Shown in pieces: positions 56,045-64,000 of a DNA stretch of 64,000 nt. Within the stretch, counting starts at the first letter, position 1; every line of letters starts with the position of its first letter. This stretch comes from Metaphire vulgaris (Eukaryota > Annelida > Clitellata > Crassiclitellata > Megascolecidae): positions 4,420,120-4,484,119 of the forward strand of contig CM030870.1 in the NCBI GenBank assembly GCA_018105865.1. The letters run 5' to 3'. The notes under the pieces were generated by a model. The model had not been told where the DNA came from and searched no databases. It saw only the letters and a list, made by a program, of their open reading frames with translations. The position numbers were made by a program, and so were the translations under genes.

Positions 56045-56512
56045 ACAAGGATAAGGGTCTTGGAAACTTATGTATGGTCGGTATTGCTATACGGCACAGA
56101 AACGTGGTCAATTTCCAAACAGATGAAGAAAAAATTAGAGGCAGTGGAAATGTGGTTTTTAACGAGAATGATGGTTTCTTGGACAGAGAAAACATCAAAC
56201 CAGGAAATTTTGGAAAGGGCAAATTCAAGAAGGAAATTGTTAAAGACTATAAAGAAAAGGCAATTAGAATTATTCGGACATCTAATGAGAAAAAAGGCCT
56301 GGAAAACTTAGTCACAACAGGTAAAGTGATGGGGAAATGAGCAAGAGGGAGACAAAGATTGACGTTCATCGAAAACCTTCTATGCGACGTGAAAGACAAA
56401 ATATCAGAAGTAGAACTGCTACAAGCGACATATGACAGAGAGGAGTGGAAGTCCATGGTCGCCAACGTTGTAAAACAGGGCACCTAAAGAAGAAGAAGAA
56501 GAAGAAGAAGAA
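56045..56512 (+). mobile_element. LINE reverse-transcriptase C-terminal fragment with (GAA)n tail
   Basis: Reads LETYVWSVLLYGTETWSISK, KKKLEAVEMWFLTRMMVSWT, QLELFGHLMRKK, then after frame breaks TERSGSPWSP-like sequence and (GAA)n at 56488-56512. The WSVLLYGTETW and FGHLMR boxes are typical of LINE tails. Dead fragment. Confidence 0.82.
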
Positions 56513-57571
56513 GGCAATTATAATAAATGTCATATCTAGTTTTCTATCCTAATATCTTTTATAGGGACATCAGTGACTGACGTGATCTTGAGTGATCTTG
56601 TAAAGTACTGTAAGCAGGGGCATAGCCGGGACTCCAGGCCTTTGGGGGGAAATTGAGGCTTTCGGGGGGGGGAGGAGAAATCGACTTGGTTGGAGGGGAA
56701 AAGACAGTTCAATGTAAAATTTGTGTAAGTGCTGGGATTTTTGGGAAATAATTTTTTTTTTGGGGGGATCTCCCTTCTAACAGGCCTGTATAAAACACTG
56801 CCTATCAGTACCGGTAAGTTTCAAAACCGACGCTTGGAGAATTTACTTGAAGTGGAGTAGTTCCAAATAAACTAAAATAATGTAGTAATATATAGCAAAA
56901 AAATAATACACACACATATTCTATAATATATTTCAAGTAAAAACTGAATACAAACCAGTGAAGCGCAGCAAGAAGCAGATCGCAAATTACATTACGTCAC
57001 ATGACTACAATGTACAATGTATAGGCAAACACATATTCAAGACCTCCTCTAAAAAGATATTAAAGTTACTTGACATTAACTACCGTTTAAAAAATATTAT
57101 TATTAGTGACTGAAATCACAAATACTGTCACATTGAAAAGAAATTACAGCATGATGCAAGAATCTCAAAGTTGATAATAATTCTTACACTGAACGAGTTC
57201 ACTTGTTAAAGTGTTATCCTCGCTCAATAACAATCACAATATTTATTAAATTCAGCAACACGAGACTCTCAAATCTACTGATCACCAAAGTTCACTTCTA
57301 CTAGAAAACTTTCAAAATACATCACAGACCGACAGTCCGGTCAAACGTCAATGTTCAAAATAGGTTAGAAACAGAAGACACTACAACATATATTAATAAA
57401 GAAAGGCTAGAAATTACAACTAAGGCTCCATACTCAATTTTTAAACAGTGTATCTATGCAAATATTACCAGGAATCATTTTATAAATAAATGCCTAAATT
57501 TATAAAACATTTAAATTGCGTGAAAAAGATGAACAAAAGAAACAATATCATAACTTCACATATATTATCCT
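56513..57571. other. No gene seen; AT-rich
   Basis: One worn element end near 56620 (GGGCATAGCCGGGACTCC) and AT-rich single-copy-looking DNA after 56800. Possibly downstream flank of a minus-strand gene to the right. Confidence 0.4.
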
Positions 57572-57651
57572 TTAACCCTTTAACTGGGGATCCCGGATAT
57601 ATCCGTCCATTTTACATTGAGTTACAGTTAAATACACGGTTAAGGGGTTAA
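57572..57651. mobile_element. Tiny TTAA-flanked inverted-repeat element
   Basis: 80 bp running from TTAACCCTTTAACTGGGG to the inverse of TTAACCCCTTAACCGTG. TTAA at both ends suits the piggyBac target rule. Confidence 0.6.
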
Positions 57652-59149
57652 ATAACACCACACTTAAAGCCGTTCAGCTAATTACAGTCATCCGCTACCT
57701 ATTGTTTGGAGTGCATACATTGTGTTAAAATACAAAATACCAAGGTACAATTGGCAGAAAGATACGTAAACAAAACAATCAAGCAAAAGATAAGCATTCG
57801 AGAGAAAGAGAGAAGGTCAGTGTAGAAATGGTAACTCAATTTCAGTTCATTCTGAAAGCAATTGTCAATGCCACAAAAGAAACTATGCTTAGTCAAGTGA
57901 TGATCATCAGAATGCCTAGTTGCAGAGACACATGAACTGCTCATCCACCACCCCACTTCTGCACCTGTCAAAGTCTTCCAGAAAACCCAACTGCAGATCT
58001 CACAGGTGTGTGTGAAACATCACGGTCAGAATAGAACGTACAAAGGCAGTCACCCTGACAACTCTGAGAAGAATAAGGCAGAGATTTTGAAAGACTTTCT
58101 CACACTTCAAAGACACATTCAACACCACAATTTACCTACTGGTATATGCAAGTGAATCTCAAGCTTTGACCAGTCAGTATCTATACATGTATTTCGATTT
58201 TTAGTTACCTAATATTTTTCAGTAAGACTTTAATTTAACCAGAAGCCAAATAAAAACAACGGCAACACAACGTACAACACATTAAAAATGATTACCGTAC
58301 ATCTCAAAGAATGGCACTTTTCCACAATGTAATCCTTTATGTCGCCACTATTCCTTGAAAACGTCAGTGAAAAAAGATTTCAAACATATTTTAATAATGG
58401 CAATAACAAACTACAGTATATCAGCATCATGTTCCAAGTCAACCAACTTCAACTAGCACCAGGCCATTTCCCAGGAATTTGTGTTTGGGGGTGGCCCATA
58501 ACTGCAGGGGAGGGTGTCAATGTCCAGTGTTTCATTTAGACTCCTTCGACCCAGGGGTAATAGAATTGGGTGGGGGAGGTGGCAGGGGTTCGATGCTGGG
58601 CCCCCAGAAAAAAGGAAGATACAAGTCAAAAATATGATTTCCGTTTTCATCTCTTCCGTTTGCATATGGTCCTTTCTAATTTTTTGTGGAGTCAGTTATA
58701 GTGGCTCAAGCTTCAATTTCCAGAGGTGAATTGCCCCCTTTAGAATTTTAAATGAATAGTTTTAACATCAGTCTGTTTTGGTGATAGCCACCATCACCCT
58801 GGAAAGGGGTGTAGGGGCAGCACGGGGTGTCTGTCACAAACCTGGGGTGTAATCCCCCCACTGGGAGATGTAGGAAAATCTCTGACTAGCACAACATAAG
58901 ACACCATGATTCAAAGATGTTATCTAAAGCATCACAACATATCATGATTAGAGAGCCAGAGTAGAACAGTTGAGAAACACACAGCATGACAGGACAACTC
59001 AAATACAGTAGATTGCTAATTGCTTCTTAATAATTTGGCAGCAATATCTTTAAAAAAGTATCAACTGAAGTAAGAAATATTTCTTCTCCAAAACTGCACG
59101 TTGAATAAGTACCATCAGCAGTGGCAAGCAGAGAGCGGCAGGCACCCGG

Positions 59150-59338
59150 CAGTGGCGGCTCCAGGATTTGGCAAGTGGGGAGGGGGCCGTTGGGGTGGCA
59201 ACTTCTAATCATGGGGGCCAACCATTTGTTGTTAGGTATGTAGTATTAAGTATAGGTCCCGACAGGGGGACCACTGGGGCCAGGCACTCAATAAGGGGGC
59301 ATGGGTCCCCCCGGGCCCAATCTGTGGAGCTGCCACTG
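59150..59338. mobile_element. hAT-like element, CAGTGGCGGCTCC family, perfect duplication
   Basis: Ends CAGTGGCGGCTCCAGG and CAGTGGCAGCTCCACA inverted; identical flanks GCACCCGG at 59142-59149 and 59339-59346. The flanking DNA holds another element fragment with TGACAAGCAAAAAAAG (59369). Confidence 0.93.
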
Positions 59339-60894
59339 GCACCCGGGGCCAAGTCGATAAAAAATGCGTGACAAGCAAAAAAAGAAAAAAAGGGTCGCCG
59401 AGTCAATGTAGGCACCCCCATTTGGTAGGCGCCTGGGGTCACCGCCCCACCGGCCCCCCTCTGCACGCTGCTGACCATCAGTGCAATGAAATGACACAGA
59501 ACATTTATCATGTACAAAACAATGTACCAGTATTTTGGTTCTCAGAGCTGAACTCTACAGTTTCAACCCAACCTGCCTCAGTGTTTGCAGTCACAGTCAC
59601 AGCCAATAACAAGAACAAAAGTAATTTGCAATGGTCAGGAATTTCACAGAGACAACAAATTACGACTGAACATAAGAGCAAAACGGGGCAGATATTAGCA
59701 TTCAAAATACAAAGCCAAAGAGATTCATGCAATGGCAAAATCCAAATCATTTGAAACTGCATAAAAAGCAATCAATATGGGTCCATTCATACAGTACGTA
59801 CACACTGAGGGGGTTGGATTTTGGAGATTTTCGTATGTACCAGTACAGTGTGTGCAACGAGAGTGGGGGTTGAAAATATGCCCATTTTGCGTATGTACTA
59901 TATGGATTAGCCCTATTACTATTTCTGCTATCTGAAAAAAAGAATCAAAAAGGAGTTAATTAGATAATCACTGTACAAGGTCAAAGTGACACAAGTACAT
60001 CAATTCAGTAAAATGCATGGAATGTAGATATACATGGAAATATGTTTCCTAATTACATTCAAATTATACACAGCAAAAGCCTTAAAGCCTTCAAAACAAA
60101 CTGTTGCCAGGCATAGGAGGTAACTGGGGAATATTTAAAAACTGAACAAAGATAGGGCATTTTAAAAATCTGACTGCTATGACTTTATTGAAATGCAATT
60201 TAGAAAGATCAGCATAATGCAAAATTTTCACTGATGTATCAATACTCAAATTTAAGGCAAGGTCCTTCAAAAACATGTGTAAAGCGTAATTACCCTATCC
60301 AAGCATTTTCCTAAGGCAAATAACAGATTTCACCTTTTGTAATAACTGTAATCATCATCTTGCTCCTCCATCAAGTCAACATCAACTCCTGGCAATATCA
60401 TGGATGAGTTTCCTCCATTCTTCTCTACTCTTTGTCATTTTATTCAGTTCTTCCAATGTCATGTGTGCTGTTTCATAGATCCCATCTGTCCATATACCTC
60501 AGTATATAACAACTCAACTCAACAGAAGAGGCAAAAGATCAGAAGCAAGAAATGTAAATTTCAAACAGATACCAAAATAATCAACACAATTACCATAAAT
60601 TATAATTAAGAGAACAGACATAACAGAAGCTGAAAATGTCTTCTAAAGTCAAGAATATGCCAACTTTTGAACTCCATAGTTCAGCTCATGTATAGGAAGC
60701 ACATAACCTGTACAGCAGTGGAAACTAAAACAGATTACTCATTTTAAAACATTGATAAAAAATTATATAAATTATATAATTGGATAAATAAATTCAATTA
60801 TAAAACAAAAGCAAAGCCACACAATTCTATAATTTACGAATATAAAAGTAACATCAGAAGAAATCGCTGATCTCAAGGTAAGTCACAATAGCAG

Positions 60895-61160
60895 TATGGG
60901 GCGGGGAAGATGGCAGAAGTGGTCGCATGCTGGACAGGCACGCTGACGGAACAGATTCAAGTCCAATGGGAGCTCCTAAGATTGACTCGGCCTTGCTTGC
61001 TTGGGGGCGGTTGTAACTTCAAAATGAGGAGCAGCGTTTGTTGCAAAGTAAAGCGCGGGCCTAGATGTTTGGCTGGCAACCTGCTCTAGGTTAATGACAT
61101 ATGCCACCTGCGTTACAGTATGCCTAAGAGACCAGAGATCAGCACTGGCCCCAACTCTCA
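60895..61160 (+). mobile_element. tRNA-derived SINE, diverged
   Basis: Head GAAGATGGCAGAAGTGGTCG and CAGATTCAAGTCC (worn A and B boxes); ends near CAGAGATCAGCACTGGCC, the body end of the 23190 family. Confidence 0.6.
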
Positions 61161-62073
61161 TATCCGGGCACAGAAAACTTTACATTTTTACTAATAGCAG
61201 TAACAGTCAGCAAATGCTTTAACAGATCAATCTCATAAGAAAACAAACTGCTGCATAATTTATACATCTTAAGCTAGTCAACTACTTCCATTATTGTAGT
61301 CATTTTATATAATTTTGTTCACCAGCAATTAAATTCATATCAATTGCATGGTATATAATAAAATAGAACATATTTCAAACACACATACTGACTACACACT
61401 TGAATTTCCATTGGCACATATAAATTTCAACTCCTATGAAATACCTCATCACAGCTATAAATACACCTATAGATGCCAATATTTCAGATCCAGATAAAGC
61501 TATATTTTATTACATAAAAAATACACAGTCATATTTATAATAAAATTATTAAGTCAGAATGACAGAACAAGATTCATCAAATCAGGAAATAGTTATGAAT
61601 TATTAATAACCATTAATAATAACTTAACTTAAAACTGATGACAATATCTATTCTAAAGCCCTTTTATGAAAATATAAACGAGATCTTCCCTACCACACCA
61701 CACAAGAATACAAGTATATGAAGAAAGTCATCAATAAAAGTAAAACTATAAACCTGGTCTTCAGTGCCCTGAACAATTTAAATGCAATATAATCCAAACT
61801 GCCAATGCTTATTGTAAATTTTGAAATGATTATTACATGTAAAATAAGTCTCTTTTCTCATCAGATTGTACAAAAACTGAACAGCAAAACAGTTAGACAA
61901 GCATCAGAAATATTCTAATCAATTCAATTCATAATATTCAAAGGATGAACAAACAACCAAAATAAATGGAAATGCAATCATTTATGGAAAGCTGTTGCTT
62001 TATCAATGCAACAGCAACTCTGAGAAACACAGTTTTGAACTAAATGCCTAGCTACCAATAGGCTCTATGCCTT

Positions 62074-62190
62074 TTAGCACATTGTCAGCTGCGGTGTAAG
62101 CACAACGAAATATGAATCTCGTGGTCGGTTTTCTACAATCGTTTCGAGCCATCTCAAAGTCTTATCCGACATCCACAGATGATGGATAAT
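62074..62190 (-). CDS. Candidate terminal exon, family unknown
   Basis: Acceptor GCACTTTCAG then 38 codons to TAA: IIHHLWMSDKTLRWLETIVE, then NRPRDSYFVVLTPQLTMC. Coding-like in composition and placed before a long AT-rich stretch. The exon at 63299-63471 ends in phase 2, which does not fit this start, so another exon or gene would be needed between them. Confidence 0.4.
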   Translation of the reverse strand: MIHHLWMSDKTLRWLETIVENRPRDSYFVVLTPQLTMC

Positions 62191-62279
62191 CTGAAAGTGC
62201 AAGAAAACTGAATAAACATCATCTTATACAAAATATAAATGTCAAAGGGACATTACAAACACCAGAATTAAAAGTTAAG

Positions 62280-62740
<461 letters not shown>

Positions 62741-63062
62741 TTATCTTAGGCTGGTCAAGCCTATTAGTGTCCAGAAATTCAGTCACATTTAAAGGATGCT
62801 AAGATGCACTTCAGGGTAAATGCTACAGAATATATAGAACTTCACTGCAGCCAAGAATTAAACCCTAGTCTGTTTTTGTTGTGGCAGTCCACTTAGCGCA
62901 GAGAAACTTCCAATGATTTGCATCCACTGAAGTTCAATTAAGCTTTTCATTTCCAGCAGTGTCCAAAGGTAAACATTATTTTTTTTAAATGTCACATCAC
63001 CAAAAACAACTTTTAAACCTATTAATGTGCTCATTGGTAAACATAATAATACTGTAACTGAG

Positions 63063-63193
63063 GTAAATTAATGACTCAAATTAATGCCTCAAATTACTCA
63101 CATTAATGACTCATATTAATAACTCAAATTAAATTAATCACTCACATTAATAACTCAAATTACTATCAGGTAACTCAAATTAATGATTCAGAT
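63063..63193. repeat. Minisatellite of ATTAATGACTCAA-type units
   Basis: About nine imperfect 12-15 bp units (TTAATGACTCAAA, TTAATAACTCAAA, TTAATCACTCACA). No gene. Confidence 0.85.
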
Positions 63194-63298
63194 TCACTGA
63201 AGTCATGTATAACAAATGCAACATCTATAAAAGTTCCAATTCTCCAAGAGGAAAACTATTCTCAGGCTGAATAATGAATATCAGCTCAGCATAATTAC

Positions 63299-63471
63299 CA
63301 CAGCTCCTCGTCTTGTCGACTATCTTGCAGTTCTATGAGACGTTTCTTCAAAGCTTCACCAAATGAAAATCGATATTCAGGACTAACGGCGTCTAAGAGA
63401 GAATATATGGTTTCATAGTAACGATAGGAATCAGCTTCTTCTGCTCTTGTGTCGAATTTCCTCCCTACTAT
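63299..63471 (-). CDS. Candidate internal (or terminal) exon, family unknown
   Basis: Acceptor TTTTGTGTAG, donor CTGTG|GTAATT. Only one frame is open: IVGRKFDTRAEEADSYRYYE, TIYSLLDAVSPEYRFSFGEA and LKKRLIELQDSRQDEEL. Charged, helix-like and convincingly coding, but I do not recognise the family. If unspliced, the frame ends ELW-stop three bases later, so it could also be a last exon. No clear partner exon upstream within the window. Confidence 0.6.
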
Positions 63472-64000
63472 CTACACAAAAATTAAAGAACATTCTTATT
63501 AAAATATATTCACACCACCACCATTGCCGCCCAATGGCATAGCCAGCTTATGCAAAATGGGGTTGCTAATTAGAGACACTATGCAACTGAACACTGAAGC
63601 CGCACCCCCCTACCCCTTCTTCAACCAAAAGTCAACGGATTTACATAAAAATTGTGTTGGTCATATTTTTTTAATGGAGTTGTTTGAACAACCCTAAACA
63701 ACCCCGTCGGGCTATGCCACTGCCACTGCCACCACCACATTTAGGTGGAAAATTTAACTCAGTACTACTAGGATCTCTGGATCCCTAGAAAAAATGTCAT
63801 GCAAAGAAGACATGCTACTGTTCCTGCTGCTTTCACTGAAAAACTGAACACCGTAATGCAACATCCCATGAATTTCTTAAGCACTTGCGAAACCTGGACG
63901 TGTGCACAAATCGACTTTTGTCCAGCACTTTTCTCTTGCATGTCCTGTGTGCCTGCTACCAACCATTTGTACAGGCCTTTTAAACTGTGTATGGCTGCTT

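Larger units (their letters stand above)
57652..62073 (-). other. Long AT-rich stretch, possibly 3' UTR or downstream flank of a minus-strand gene
   Basis: Low density of mobile elements and no microsatellite here contrast with the rest of the window. It lies just downstream (minus strand) of the candidate terminal exon 62074-62190. Interruptions: the element at 59150-59338, a further end pair near 59100-59470, and a SINE at 60895-61160. UTR status is inference only. Confidence 0.3.

Noticed and set aside
57699..57971. 90-codon minus ORF with a hydrophobic stretch
   Set aside because: No splice context, AT-rich random-like composition and no family features.
63063..63193. Regular short repeats that could suggest a CRISPR-like array
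   Set aside because: Units are contiguous imperfect 12-15 bp repeats with no spacers, in animal DNA; a minisatellite.

Overview
The window is animal (metazoan) nuclear DNA. It has spliced genes with GT-AG introns, LINE, SINE and hAT elements, long trinucleotide microsatellites, and no operon structure. The frequent TAGGCCTA-like words and the gene types suit a marine invertebrate, perhaps an echinoderm or other deuterostome. That placement is an impression, not a demonstration.

Three genes can be reconstructed exon by exon. (1) Positions 1-8783, minus strand: a cytosolic aspartate aminotransferase-like gene (GOT1 family) of nine exons with consistent phases. Its last ~15 codons lie left of the window. 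It has one single-base frameshift in exon 2 and several altered active-site residues. (2) Positions 13710-16442, plus strand: a two-exon TRIM gene (RING, two B-boxes, coiled coil) whose second exon encodes a kelch-repeat C-terminus, an unusual pairing. Exon 1 has two single-base frameshifts. (3) Positions 47064-55166, plus strand: a five-exon SLC16/monocarboxylate-transporter-like major facilitator gene of about 566 residues, including one probable GC-AG intron. Three further candidate terminal or internal exons (20650-20843, 62074-62190 and 63299-63471, all minus) have good splice signals but no family I recognise.

The rest is mostly a layered graveyard of mobile elements. One full-length hAT transposon (29886-33425) has a perfect 8-bp target duplication and a decayed BED-type transposase. 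There are many short hAT-like non-autonomous elements, often with recognisable 8-bp duplications, and a few elements with a conserved CCATTAATTA or CCATAAAT terminus. There are at least eight LINE 3' ends, many with their own simple-repeat tail, plus tRNA-derived SINEs, 5S-rRNA-derived SINEs, a 240-bp foldback element, and nested insertions around 26.1-28.2 kb.

The most interesting unexplained signal is a ~19-bp word (TGACCTTTTTTGCTTGTCA and its reverse complement). It occurs about twenty times, often as pairs 50-80 bp apart, inside elements whose terminal repeats otherwise assign them to different families. A second theme is that several hAT-like elements carry tandem arrays just inside their terminal repeats, with a different array word in each element.
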